A DNA stretch of 64,000 bases from Neodontobutis hainanensis (lineage: Eukaryota; Chordata; Actinopteri; Gobiiformes; Odontobutidae), in NCBI GenBank assembly GCA_024349245.1, contig JALDNG010000007.1, positions 4,948,501 through 5,012,500 of the forward strand, given 5' to 3'. Numbering within the stretch: position 1 is the stretch's first letter; each line of letters opens with the position of its first letter. The notes beneath the pieces are model-generated. The model ran no database searches. It saw only the letters and a list, made by a program, of their open reading frames with translations, and was not told the origin of the DNA. Shown here in pieces: positions 12,801 to 25,928 of the stretch. A program made the position numbers and the translations under genes.

Positions 12801-15800
12801 CTCCCTGTCTAATAGACCTTTGTAAGTAAACCGTTTTTTCTATTATTTGATAAATGATGGCTGTCCTTCCCCAGCTAAACTTTTTGACACAAAGAACACA
12901 AAGTACACTTTTCTGCAACAGAAGTGGTTGCTCAAACTCACTGGCCCAAGTAGTTCAGTGAGAACTAAAATGCAAGCTGAAATTTCAAACCACCAGTGAA
13001 AAGGAAAATTAACTTGTTAAATGTTATCCTTTTCCAGGCAAACTATTGTTGTTTATGGTTTATATCCAGAAATGAATTCCATATTTAGCAGAGTAATTTT
13101 ATTTGTGTGGCCACAAGGGGCCATTGAACTTTCTCATAGAGGCACAATGAATATTGATTACCACCTCTCTAGCCATTAGTATCACATGAATGGAGTGGCT
13201 TACAAAAACATTTTCTGCTTTACTTTTGTCTAATTCTGCTGTGGGATGTTACAGTTATTCAAAACTTGAATGAAAGCAGTCACACAATGCTCACAAATTG
13301 ACAGAAGATTGGAAAAAACTAAATGTTGCGGATCATCTTGAGTTTTATTGTCTACACACTTGTTTTAGCGCGTCATCGAAACACATGTTTAGGTGCTTCT
13401 ACAAGCTCTTGTTCGAATAGTTACTTTGTATATCTTGACCCTTGCGGTGGTTTTTGTGTTGACATTAGATCAGGTCATATTTCAACCAGCACAGAACCCC
13501 CCACATATTCTTGCTCTGTTGCTTTTCAGACAAGCCCTTTTCAGGCAAAACAGAGTTGACTAGTAGATGAAGGTCTGCTATTTTAAGATTCACCAAACAT
13601 TCTAAATATGTACATTGTATTTCAGTCATTTGTTTTACTTACTGTGAAAGTACCTATGGGTGTTGTTTTTTTATTGACGTTGCTTGCCATGGTGGAATTG
13701 GTCTGTTAATATCACACCTCTTGATTATTTTTTTATATTATATATTATTTTTATATATTAGACAAACAATGGCTGAGAAAAAGGAGTCCTAGATTTTTAC
13801 AGGCATCGTTTTTTTTCTACTCTCTGGGTCAGTGTGCACTCCACAGGTGTGTCTTACACCAGCTTTTAGGCCATTCAGATATCTTTCTTGAATGTGCAGA
13901 TGGATGTACAAGGTGGTGGAGTGATGGATGGCGGCTTGGTGCTGGGTTTTTATGTCGCAAGCTTGCTGTTATGTAACCAGGGATTACGTAAGAGCCGAAG
14001 CGTTGCCTCCAGTGAGCCCAGCAGACTCCACACACCGCTGCCTGTTAGTGGTTCTGACAGTGTCATAGTGGTTTCTATAGGTGATGCTCTAAACTAAGTC
14101 CGTAGTTTATTTTACAGCCAGACTGATATAGAAATGATGTCCTGTGTTGGAAAACCATTTTGTCTATGTGCTGCTAATCCTTTTTCTCTTCTTTGCCCCA
14201 ACTCTTGCAGATTATTGTAATGATCTCACTAAACAAAAAAGCAGAACAAATGTTGATATAATATGAACATTTTGGCTTAAGGCCCCAGGTTATCCTAGCT
14301 AGCCAGACAGAAACAGATCTCAGTAACATGTGCTGGTGCAATCATACATCCAATAAATAGAAAGAAAAAGACATTTACCAAGTTCTGTGTAAAATTCAGA
14401 ACCACACTTTAACACTACTTCTAAAGGGCATTAGAATAAGAGTGAACTGTGTTAGAGTAGAAGTAAAACCTGTGACATAGAGTTTAGAGAGTTTCTTATG
14501 CAGTGAAGCAATTCGATTGGCAGAAGTTATTTCAGTTTATCTCCAGAATTAGGCGGTAATGTATAAATCTACAGTATATAGTGTAATATGGCTGCTTACC
14601 TTGTGTGTGTTTTTGGTTGTTCTGTGTTTTGCTGCTTGCCAGTAGAGCTTGCTAGCAGCAGCAGTAGCTGTGGAAATGATACCCCTCTGTTCATTTAACT
14701 TTGCTGACACTATCACCACAACTGAACCCACACCTTTCTTGTAAAGTTTCCATGGTAACAATTATACCTCTTTAGTTTCTTGCACAAAGCTAAAGAATGT
14801 TAACACATTTGGGTCTGGCATTTAGCTTGTGAAGTGTGTCTCTCTTCTTTTTCAGTCTGTTTAATTTAGATGCATCCATTTGAGCAATTTTGTCTGTGTT
14901 GTTGCACTGCTGTCTTTTTGAACAGATGCCTCATACTTGTAAATGTAAACAGACAAGTAGTGGAATCTTTGGCAGCTCAATTGACTTTATCATTTTGTAA
15001 CAAAAGCCCAAAGTTTGAAGATGGCAGACATTTGACTTTGCTTGGAGAAATAGTTTTTGAGCGTGATTCAGCTGTCTTACTTTGCAGACTAAAAATTAAT
15101 ATTTTAAAGATACTTTAAAGATGCTGCAACCATGACTGAACACCAACATTTCAATAACAAAATTTTGTCAGTAGACACACTGAATGAGAACTCGTGTGTG
15201 GTTTGTCACCTTGTCACAGCAAACATGGTTTCATTTCTCTATGTTTTGACACACAGATCTAACACACCAGGCAATGCACATATGCACTGTAATATACAGC
15301 CACTGTTTCAACTGTTTCAAGGCTACAATTATGGTTATGTATTTATTTAAAGTGAGTAAATATTCAACAGTTTGCATAGAACCAAAGAGAGGCTGGTAAA
15401 AACAACTTGTCCTTGAGTCTTGAGTCCTTTGGCTACTAACTTTTATTTGCTGATAATACAAAAGGGATCTATGCTTACAGTCAGAGGCACTTGTGCTGTT
15501 GTTTGCACATTTGCCCTTTACTCAGTCAGAAATGTCAAACTTGATCCTTGACTCAGCAACCAACTCTCGCCCAAATGTGTTTCTTAAAAGTTGTGGTCTC
15601 ATTTTGGTCACACACCCATGTGTAGGGAATACCACAAAAGTCCACCATAGTGACGCCAGATGTATCACTTCCTGGCAATGCTGAACACTGATTCGACTCT
15701 CACTATGAGTGTGACGGGCAGAAAGGAAAAAGTGTGTGTTTTTTTTATTGTAGTCACTTATTGAACAAAGCAGTTAAAGCAATATATACCTGATTTAATG

Positions 15801-16595
15801 TTTAATTTTATCAAGAAAATGAGTTGGAAAATTAACTGCTTGCAGTTTCTATGAATTTATCTGTAACTACTTGACACGTATCAGGAAAACAAAACTATTG
15901 GTAAATTTGCAGGGCTGAAAAGTAGTGTTACCAAATTGGCTGAAAAATTTGCAGATGTATTGAACTTCTCCTTAAATGGTTGTTTAGAAAGAATTTTAGC
16001 AGCATAATGTAATAGATATTTTTAGAGTGGGACAGGGCTCTTAGCTCTTAGTCCAAAATAGTCTTAGCGACTATTTTGGACAGCCATAGATAGTGTCATA
16101 ATACAGAAAGTAGGAAAACGTGGTCGTGGGAAGGAATAAAATGATCAATTTTCACATTAAATTCTTAGTTTTCTAGCGTTTCAAGTGTGCTGTTGTAGCA
16201 ACCTATGTTGAGCTGTGTAATAATCATTTCAAATCTAGTCTGAAAAGGAGTCATGATTACTCTTAATAATGGTTTGATGATTTATTTATCAATCACTTGT
16301 CATCCAATTATTTGACATGATTTTTTTGTTTTTCTATAAAGGAGCCCTGACCAAGGTGAAGGAGAGCCAGAAGCATGTAGAGGAAGGAAAGATGGACCGG
16401 TCTCAGGCTGAAGGCATCAATGAGCGCTGCAACATCATCTCCTGTGCTACACTGGCAGAGATCCAGCATTTCCACCAGATCCGAGTGCGTGACTTCAAGG
16501 CTCAGATGCAGCACTACCTTCAACAACAGATTGCTTTTTTTCAGAAAATCACCGGCAAGTTGGAGGAGGCTTTGCAGAAGTATGACAACGCCTAA
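9847..16595 (+). CDS. snx18: Sorting nexin-18 (SH3-PX-BAR membrane-remodelling protein)
   Basis: There are two coding exons: 9847-11362 (donor G|GTAAAG) and 16342-16595 (acceptor ATAAAG|GA), stop TAA at 16593. They join as G|GA within HVQKG-ALTKVKES and give 589 aa; human SNX18 is about 628. Residues 1-61 form an SH3 domain starting MALRARALYDF and ending GLFPASYVEIL. Next comes a low-complexity linker with poly-Gln and an acidic-aromatic motif, DDDWDDDWDD (about 138-149), of the kind that binds AP-1 or clathrin-associated proteins in this family. The PX domain (about 238-348) keeps RRYKHFDWLYARL and binds phosphoinositides. The BAR domain (about 352-589) senses and makes membrane curvature. 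SNX18 acts with dynamin and N-WASP in endocytic and recycling tubulation and in autophagosome formation (family knowledge). The choice of SNX18 over SNX33 rests on stretches such as MVGANFFLT, RQDLDPIMDLL and QMQHYLQQQIAFFQK. It cannot be placed as teleost a or b copy here. Confidence 0.95.
12247..12269 (+). repeat. Poly(A) run, 23 nt
   Basis: An uninterrupted run of A lies inside the snx18 intron. It may be a slippage tract or the tail of a decayed retroposon; no body of a retroposon is recognised just upstream. Confidence 0.8.
16051..16081. repeat. Perfect hairpin, 13-bp arms, 5-nt loop
   Basis: GTCCAAAATAGTC (16051-16063) and GACTATTTTGGAC (16069-16081) are exact reverse complements around a TTAGC loop. 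It sits about 260 bp before the snx18 exon 2 acceptor. Confidence 0.9.
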
Positions 16596-17640
16596 ACAAA
16601 TGAGTTTTGTAACAATGTTGTGAAGTTTTAACAGACACAGACAGAACTAAAGGAAAAAAATGTCCTATAATAGTGAAAGAGCATAATGTATGTGCCTGCA
16701 TTTTGGTCTGATACAAATGATTGTGCAATGTAATACTAGACAATTGGGCCCAATTTTTACATTTAGTCAAGAAATTGAGTTGTCTCTGTCTTGCGAATCA
16801 TATAAAGTCAGACTGTGCCAACTGCAGCACAATGCTTTGTCAAGGTTCAAATTCAGAAAACCTTTATTAATGAAGGTGCTTCAATTGGTTCAGTCTTTTT
16901 AATGCCCTGCAGAGAGAACATGTCCTGCTGCTAACTACCCGTAGTACATGCCAGGTTTTTAGCCTTATCACACTGTTTTTAGCAGTTGTAATGTGGGAGC
17001 CACTGTGGTACCCGCCGAGCTCCATTGGCCAACACACTGCCACATGGGAGGTCCCACATTAGGTCCAACATGTTTACAGTCAGCTCGCCAAGCAACCGCT
17101 GTCCCTGTCTCTCTGTGCCTTCTGACTACATGTCTCTGGTCAATTTGTTATTAGTTACAAAAAGCTTTATATACAAAATGTGTTAAAGGTGAATTCTATT
17201 TGTTTTAAAGAGACAGTGTTTTGGATGATGGCAGTGGGTTTTGTTTTATTGTGCAATTTTTTTAGCAGCTCCAGAGCTGATTTTCAGCAAACAGTGTGAC
17301 ATCAATATGGTAAATGTTAATTTACCATTACATCAATATGAAGAAAAGAAAGCCTTCTTGGCCAATAGGTATTCAGACTTTCACATGGTAAGAGCACTTG
17401 TTTCAAGCCTGTGCAACCAATAACGCAATGTAACAGACTGAGTATTGATTGTTCAGGCCTGTTTGAGGATGTCCATCTGCAGACTGTTAACAGGTGTAGT
17501 AATCACACCTCTTTTACTAAAGCAGTCTTTTTTGTTATTGTAGATGGTTTAATTCTACTGCTGTTGTTAATTTAAATGGTGTCAGAGAGAAAAGAGGAAG
17601 GAAAATGTAGATGCAGAAAAGTACAAATAAATTCCTCTTT
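16596..17640 (+). other. Probable snx18 3' untranslated region
   Basis: This is the sequence after the TAA stop. The first plausible poly(A) signal on this strand is AATAAA at 17626-17631, which would give a trailer of about 1 kb. The true end is not provable from sequence, and later AATAAA-like sites exist near 19580. Confidence 0.4.
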
Positions 17641-19890
17641 CTAAGATGCTGTTGCCTTCTCTTATTTTCCATCACCAAGTTTTTTTTTCGTTTTTTTTTC
17701 TTTGTTGATTTTTACTGCATTATCTTTGGATATATCATCATGATCTAAACATGCACCAGAGCCTATATGGACTGTGAAAGACATGCAATTGTTAATTGCT
17801 TGCCTTATATTTAATCAGATGGAACACAATGTAAACCTCACCTCATTATACAGAGCTGGTATGATCCCTGTAATGTCATGCTTAAAGAGAACACACACAT
17901 TTCTTCTTATGCTCCCTCCTCATCCTAAAAGGAAACACGTGTCCCTGTTTCATGCTTGGCTCATGTTCTGCTCACAGATGTGCTGACAGTGCAGAGCCAG
18001 CCATCCTGGACATCTGTAGAGTGTTAGGAGAGGCACAGGCGGCAGAGATGACGATGTGGGCTCACTGAACAGGAAAAGGTCAAAGCAGCTGGGCGACCAT
18101 TTCAATAGCTGTCATCACCGCTAACAAAGACATACAATAGTACTGATGCATAACACTGCTAGCCCTTTGTTTTCAGTCAAAAGGGGAACATGTTGGATTA
18201 GGATGCTGTTTCACAGATTGAAATGTCGAGGAATGTGGGAGCAGCTTTCCTTTCTACTCACTCAAACTCATCCCCCCAGCTCTGTAAATTGAGTTGCAAC
18301 TTAATATTATCCCACCCTTTGTTTCTCAGGACTATATGGACCATGTTCAATGTGAATGAAATATTCACAGATATCAGCACAGAGCATTAGTAAAATCATA
18401 GATGGTTGACTGTCACCAAGGTGATTTACTTATTATTTAGGTTTTATATTATGTACTCATTTTTTGTGATTATTTTTTTAAACATCCCATATGTGGATAG
18501 TTATGTTAGTTATCACATTATGTTAGATATTAAATGTTTACCACTTTTGGTTCCCTTTATTTTTTTAGCACTGATTGCTATCTAGTGGTAAAACATTAGC
18601 TTCAAAATAGAGTCTGCTAGTGCACTTGCTAAAATTGTTTAAAACTGCAGAATAGCCAAGCCAAAAGATTGTTAAAGCTTAGCAAAAAACATTACAATGT
18701 CTTATTTTGTAAACATACAAAACAAGCTTCGGTAATTGTGCATAGCAATGAACTCTTCATTTTCCATAGTTAAATTTATGTTTTTTGCTAAACAGGTTGT
18801 TAGGATGTTTGCTCGGGAAGTGCATAGGCTACTCTTTTTCCTTCTTAATTTTTTTTGTCATTTCTCCTTTGAACAGAATGCATAAAGTCAGCAAGAAGCT
18901 CAGCCTCCAGGGTTACAGTATGTGAACAATGCCGACGCCTGGGGAAATGGGTGCTCTGGTTTGTCATAGAGACTGTGTGGCTGTTCAAGCAGAAAACCAT
19001 TCTGATATGCTACTTTTAATGTTGCTAGTCAAATTAGCTGCTTTTGTCTTAAATTTGATCAAGTCACTTGATTAAAGCTTATCAACTGTGATATTATTAT
19101 TATTATTTTTTATATATATAGATATATCAACTGGACAGCACTCTGAACTATTGAGCTCCTCAATAGTAATTTTTTTTATTATTATCATTCAGCCATTACA
19201 GTTTAGGTGCATTGAGCAGTCTCAGCACAATGTCCTACCTCAGTTATTTGGACAAGGCCCACATCAAGTGCTGTTCTGTTGCGTCTTCTGTGTTTTGCAT
19301 GTACTCAGCATATTTGTGCTGGAAGGGGCTTTCGGCTGACCTAGACCTGACTCTCTCTGCTCACTCTGAGAGAAACTCTGGTGCCCTGGATGAACACCAT
19401 GCTGCACAGTCTGGGAAACAACCACTCCCTTATATCCAGGCTTCATGTTTCTGTCAATATACGTTTCAATCCAGGGCACTATATTAGTGCTCTGTTGTCA
19501 CCTTTCAATGCCTGTTTCTGCTTGGAACCATCACTGGGACAAAGGATTTTAGTACAGCTGCACTGAACTGATCACTGTAAATAAAAAACAATGTGTAACA
19601 TTTATTTGGAGAAAAAACAAGAAGGATAGAAATAAGACACATTTAACATAACATTAAATTTGCACTATTGCATGCTATGCTATTACAGCAACACCATGTA
19701 ACTGTTTATCTGAAAGTATGGAGCATTTAAGATAATAGATTAAAATTCATGATTGTGATGGGGTGTACTACCATAACACATCTTTTGATACAAATTGCAT
19801 CACAAAAGATATTTATTGACATGTGACATATGACATAAGATGTCTCAAGTGAGTTTAAGGCAGAGTTAGTCCTTTATATACACACAATGT
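17641..19890. other. Convergent intergenic DNA, no gene recognised
   Basis: This stretch lies between the 3' ends of snx18 (+) and the CSPG4-like gene (-). It is AT-rich with short ATT runs near 19096-19110. The 60-90-residue open frames near 19.1-19.6 kb have no recognised motif. Confidence 0.5.
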
Positions 19891-19927
19891 TTACACTAAG
19901 CACTTTGACATGGGATGTATTTATGCT

Positions 19928-20290
19928 TTGTGGGAGGGGGGGCAGTGGCTCAGTGTTAGAGCAGTTGCCCTATAACTGGGAGGTTGACAGTTTGATTCCT
20001 GCTTTCCCCACAGTGCGTACTGTTGTTGTGTCTTTGGGCAAGACACTTAACCCTCCTTGTCTCTAGTGCTTCTCGTAGGTGTCTGTGGCTCTGAAGTATG
20101 AATGTGTGAGAATGTTTGGTGATGTTGGAGAGTCCGTCAGCACAAAAAGGCTGACTTGTCCCTGTCAGTGTGCCGTAGGGCAGCTGTGGCTACAAAAAAA
20201 AAGTGGCATACCACCATCAGTGTGTGTGATGGTGGTACACAGATGGTTTACTCCAAGCACTTTGATATGAGAGGTATTCATGCTTTGTGT
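19928..20290 (+). repeat. tRNA-headed SINE-like repeat, copy 1
   Basis: The head reads like the 5' half of a tRNA (cagtggctcagtgttagagc), followed by a B-box-like GGTTGACAGTTTGATTCC and then the diagnostic body with 'gtgtctttgggcaagacact'. Four related copies occur in this window (near 23304, 32691, 51943 and 58370). A diverged ~35-bp direct repeat flanks it (19898-19932 and 20254-20288). Assignment to a named SINE family needs a repeat library. Confidence 0.6.
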
Positions 20291-23200
20291 ACTTAATTGT
20301 GCCACATCACTGGACAATGAGGAACCAGACTAGTCATAATCACTGCAGTAATTATTGATTAGAACTGTCAAATCTAAAAGAAGAACCAGGGTGACTCAGA
20401 GAAAAAGTGTTGGTGGATTTTTTTTTTTCCTGTCTCACTCCCATGTATGGGTGTAAACACCTCTTGCGTTTTCAGATCATCATGTCCTTAGCCAAATACA
20501 AGGGCCTGGTCAGGAGCCACTCTCATGACATCACCCACTGAACTCAGCACAGTGTGTACCCTGCCCACTGCCCAGCGGAAGAGCCACTGGCTCCACCTGG
20601 CATGCAAACATTAGTTTAGCCTTGCATCACATTCTCATTGACTTCAGCATCAGGAAGACACATGAGAGTCTCATAGGTGGCTTTAATTTTATCATTGAAG
20701 GGGTATGCCATGGAAAATCAACATCCTGTTACAAGAACAACACCAGAAAAAGGGGTTTCCAAATATTCATTACTAGTGTCTTTTTTCTCTTTCAGTCTAC
20801 TTGTGGTAAACTATGGTTATTTTTAAATATCTTATGTCACAAAAAAATTCCTATTCATTCCTTGCTTAGGACCTTTTTACCTTATAATACATCATGTGTA
20901 TCAGTTCAAGTAAGCAAGAGTAAAAAAGCAGCTGCTTGGTTTGGAACCATGGATGCATACTGAGAAACACTGTGCAAACACTTAAGCAGATATTTATATT
21001 CTCTCAAAGTTCTGTGATGTTGTTTTGATGGATAGAAATGGTGCATTATGTGCTATTCTTATTGTTGGAGTTAGCTTATTTGCATGGCTTCATTTCTGAC
21101 AAAACTTTTCTGACAGCACAGTTCATTCATTAATAAATTTAAGACTCTACACATTCTCAATTTCACAGATTAGACAGGTAAAATTAGCTGTCCTAATCCT
21201 TCTGATGAGAAATCTTTATCTTTGCAAGTGGATAAATTCCTTTCTTGTTCTCAGGTCCAAAAGGGATCACCGATAGGAGAAGTATCTTCATGGCAGGAAG
21301 CTGGGGGAGCTTCCCATAGGATGAATAAACTCAGGAAAAAAGTATGGACTTGTGGAGTAACGTCATGGGAATTATTTTTTCATTTGTTTGAGAAAGTAGC
21401 AGAACAGATTGTTATGTACAGGGCAGAATGTTCAGGAATGTGGGAGCAGTGTGCATTCTTTAGTCCCGGTTTTTGTTTTTATAGCTCTCACACAGGAAGC
21501 TCTCTCCGGTGGGGCCTCATTCGTGTTGTCTGAAAAACGCTGACTGCCCTCCCTCCCACCTCCCTGGCTGCTCTCCAACACACACACATACACACATTTT
21601 TTTTTTTTTTTTGCTTGTGTGGGCCATTGTGCATTCTCCCCTCCCCCACCCACATTAGAGACTTACTTTTATAGCTCTAATTACAAAAAACAAGCAAGAA
21701 CAAACAGGGTCACTTCCCTTCACTTCTGCAACAGTTCTGTCACTTAGGGCTAGTCCAACAGCCTATGATATCTTATCATTACATGCACTCTAAAAATGAC
21801 ATGTAAATGGATTTCTGAAATTGAGATTACAACTTATAAGTAGCAAATAGTCACCATTAGTAAAATACTTTTGAGTCAATTATTTTCTGGAGACTTTTCT
21901 TTCTTTTTCCGTTTGCTCTGCTCATTTTACCTCACTTGTCAACCACAGAACCCAATGTTGTTGAATGCACAACTTCCACCACAAATGCAGCATGGCTTGC
22001 TGACCACTGAGAAACTCTCTGCATCTTTCAAAATGCACTGTTTCTTAACTTCTCAGTGGGCCTGTATTAACACACTGTTGTGTCACATGCAGGTACTACA
22101 ATCCAAAGACTCTTTCTAATTTGAATGTCACTGAAGATTGTGGCTCTGCTAACACATACTAAAATATATCCTTTTAGAAGAAGAAGCACAATGTGTAGAC
22201 AATTGATGTTTTTCAAGTCCCAGACCATCGGTGCTTTTAGTGGTCGCAACATGGCTGCTTGTGTCTTCTCAACAAGACCACCCACTTTATTTGTCGCTTC
22301 AGATTGTTTGTGTTTGTGAGCGCTAATGTTCTAGACACAGCCACAGACACAGAGATGTTTTGGAGCTTACGTCATGCCAGAGACAGGAATGATTTGTGCC
22401 AGGGGGAATTTGGATTGGTGTAAACCATGCATTGCAAACACAGAATACATTTACTTCTAGTTTGATGCATTCATATGATCAATCCAATTTATTTTAATGT
22501 GACACAAAAGTTTACTTGAAAGAGGAACCTTGGAGGTTAAAGGTCAATGAATCTTTCCGTTTTGATTTCAGGATTTGTGTATGATTGTGTGTCACTCTGT
22601 AAACAAGGTCTAATTCTAGCTACTACAGAGGAACTTACTGAGGGGAAATGCTGACCGAATGCAGACTTACTTTGTAACAAAGTCTGGCCCACATATCACA
22701 TGCTCATTGCTCAGAGGAGTCAGAGCCTAAATTCTCATTACACTAGTATTCTTTCCTTTTGGTTGAAGCCGTAGCATACAGAGTACAAGGAGTCTGGAGA
22801 AAGATGTAATTAGTCTCAGTGAATATGTGAGAGTAAAATGTGATTATGCTCATTTTAGGGTTGCTAATAGTGGGGCAAAGACACAGAACAATGGCACCCT
22901 ACAAGACAAGGCTCAGGGCAACATATGCTCACTGCCATTGTCTCTAATAAGGTTCTTTTCACACAATTCCAGATGCTTCCTTAAATCACCAAGAGCTGCA
23001 GTAGTTATTATGCACCCTAATAAAGGGCCTTTCTTTTTTCTGCCTTTAGAGAAACCAAAGTTCCATTCAAAATCTCTGTGTGCTTCAAAGATGACTCACA
23101 ACAACAAAGTGTTATTTAGTTGATTCATAAAACCTAATCAAGGCATGTAAAATACCACAGAGGCTGTTAGAATGTAACAGGCTGGTGTTGAAAGTTATCA

Positions 23201-23303
23201 AGACTGTTGCTCAAATGTTGAAAAACCCCAAGCTGCTGTGCAATCTGGCTTTATTTTTATTTTCTTACCCTCGATCTTTACACAAGTACCATCAATCTGA
23301 GCT
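20291..23303. other. Intergenic DNA, no gene recognised
   Basis: No exon or domain is recognised. There is a short (CA)n-poly(T) patch near 21579-21612. The open frames of 60-113 residues look random. Confidence 0.5.
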
Positions 23304-23530
23304 ATTGGGGCGACAGTGGGTGGATCGAATCCCACTCGAAACATCCCAAAACATCATAACATTCCACTTTCCCCCGCATACTGTCGTTGTGTCCTTGGGC
23401 AAGACACTTAACCTACATTGCCTCCAGTGAAGTTCTGTAACACTGGTAATAATTTAATGTATGTAAAGCGCTTTGAGTGCCTACTACAGTGGGTGGAAAA
23501 GCACTATATAAAGATTATTATTATATTGTT
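23304..23530 (+). repeat. tRNA-headed SINE-like repeat, copy 2
   Basis: It contains the shared body 'gtgtccttgggcaagacact' and the typical tail 'gtaaagcgctttgagtgcc...gcactatata', ending in an ATT-rich stretch. The tRNA-like head is degraded (only '..gatcgaatccc..' remains). Confidence 0.6.
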
Positions 23531-25928
23531 TTATCACCATCAGGCATTGTGCTGGTTCTCATCTGCTCAACAAAGGACGAGCTTCTCTATTTCCAATAGG
23601 ATTTAGGAAGAGAAGGCTTTGGCTCTGCTTTAGAGGACTTTATCTAAAATGACATAATATTAACATGCGTACAGTATAGATAGTGAATGGAGGTTTCTTG
23701 AATCTAAAGGACTCAAAGCATGGAACAGAATTTAAATGAGTGATGGCTTAAACAATGTTCACACTAAACTCAAAAATGGTCAGATCAGATTTGTTCATGT
23801 CGATGTGAACAGGCCCATTTGGTTTGTTTAAGGCCACTTCCAGGGATTTGGAGCACATTTGGTGCTAATTGTGAACAGATTATTCATAATTTCCATCACG
23901 TCTGTTTGGGTACATCCAGCGTCATGAAACATATGTCTTAGCCTTGAATGTACTGTAATAATTAGAAGTGACATTCTCATTATTTTGTTTAAGGTTTAAT
24001 GTTCACAAAACTAGACATGGACTACTTTGACCAATAGAGCTGTGCGATTAGTGTTTCACAATAACCAGTTATGTAAGAGCGTGAACATAGCCGTTGTGGT
24101 GAGATTTGTGGCACAGTTCACCAAAACTATCAGGTCATTAACTATTAGGTCCCAATTGTGAGCATTTTTCAGTGAGATCACTGTAATAATTAATTAGTAC
24201 CTACTCCTCTCAAACAGATATCAATATTGTTTAGAGCATTAGAAAAAATATTTTTTTATGATAGCGCATCATGCTGAGTGAAAAAAAGCAGCCACAGCAG
24301 ACACAAGACTTTTCTCAGTTACATGCATGGTCATTCTGAGGATTTGGACTATAGCAACAGTTCTCTTTTACTGAGAATTTATGTCACAAAAAAATGTATT
24401 TAGATGTTTTTATTACAAATATGATATAAATAAATGACTTTTGTTACATAGCGGGTTACATTATTTTGTGGAGACAAAGATACACAGAATGAACACTTTG
24501 TACAACAAATTCATCTAATATCACAGAGTGTAGGCTTATAGGCTCTTTTTTCCCTCTCAAATCCCACACAGCAGTAAAATACATTTTATCTGCAGTAGAA
24601 TAACGTACCATAACACCATGGCATAGTATGCATAATTCAACAATAAAATAATTTATATAAATATCAGTAGTTATTTCAGTCAAATTGTAAACCAACTGAT
24701 GCAAAATAAATGTGCTAGTATACAAATTGTCACAACCCAGAATGTATTTTCCACAGTTTTATTTTAGCAGCAGAGATCATCTAAATGACTTAAAATTTTG
24801 TAAAATACTAAGCAACTTGTGTATTGCCTGTATAGCGTGAGTGTGCTAAAACCTTTCAATTTGTGTTTTTAACCTGCCATTTCAAAGCATTTCCTCGGTC
24901 TCATCAGCCTGTCACTTCATTATTTAGCCTGGGAGACATTTACATGCAGCCAGCCTAACTAGGTCACATGAAGTAACTAAAATACCTGAGCTTACTAAAA
25001 GATTCTATTGCCAAAACATATATTCTAAATAGCAACAATATAAAATGTGCACAATCTATGTCAGTGCAGAGACAATTATTTTACACCAGTGTCCGTCTCA
25101 GTAATTCACAGTTTTAGGCTTTCACCAGCTCCTACTCTGATGAAAACCTGTACTTTAAGGAACAGAAGCTATGGTAGAGGTTATATACAATAGGCACCAA
25201 ACATACAATATTGTACCACAGCTTTGAAATTTTTTATTATACTCCCAAGTCTGGTTTGTCAGGAAAACACAAGTGGTATCAGCAGTTCTCTACATTTAAA
25301 GCTATATTTAAACCAACGTGTCAGAAACTCAAACAAGCAGGCAGGCACATGTGAATGGATTGTACTGGGTTATCTTCTTTTGCACATTACATGCAGGGTA
25401 TGTACCTAAAAGACAGACAGTAACACTACTGTTCCTCTGGACCGATGTCTCAGCTGTAAGTGTTTGAGCTCATATTATTGACTTACTGCTTACGTTTGGT
25501 CTCAACCAAAATACATACATTCCATCAAGAAGAGTGCAAATAATTAATATTCCTTTGGTTGTTATTTAGAGTCAGGTAAATATCATGCACAAAGTGACAA
25601 TTTTTTCTATCTTTTGCTGGGAATAGTGACTGTTAGGGCTACGTAATATGAACAAAAGCTAAGAACCTTTTCATAATTAAATCATCAGTATATCCTATAT
25701 ATTTACCTCAACAATCCTGGTTAATTCTTTATACATAAGCCTTAAGGAAGACATTAATGTTCAATTATAGGACAGTGAAAAAGTTTACATACTGTAGGTA
25801 TATTCCACAGCTGTGTTCATTTAGCCAAGAATATTGAGTTTCCTGTAACCTTTGAAATGATAAAGCTATAAGTTAATGGTTTGTAACAGAACCCCTCTGT
25901 CCTAAAGTCTCCAGTGTTTCCTAGAGGA
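23531..25928. other. Intergenic DNA including the probable CSPG4-like 3' untranslated region
   Basis: On the minus strand, AATAAA hexamers (seen as TTTATT) lie at 24758-24763 and 24408-24413, giving a trailer of 1.2-1.5 kb for the CSPG4-like gene. No other gene is recognised. Confidence 0.4.

Larger units (their letters stand above)
11363..16341 (+). other. snx18 intron 1 (4979 bp)
   Basis: This GT-AG intron separates the large first exon from the short BAR-tail exon. It contains a poly(A) run (12247-12269), AT-rich unique-looking sequence and a perfect 13-bp-arm hairpin at 16051-16081. I recognise no nested gene; the open frames in it have no known motif. Confidence 0.85.
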
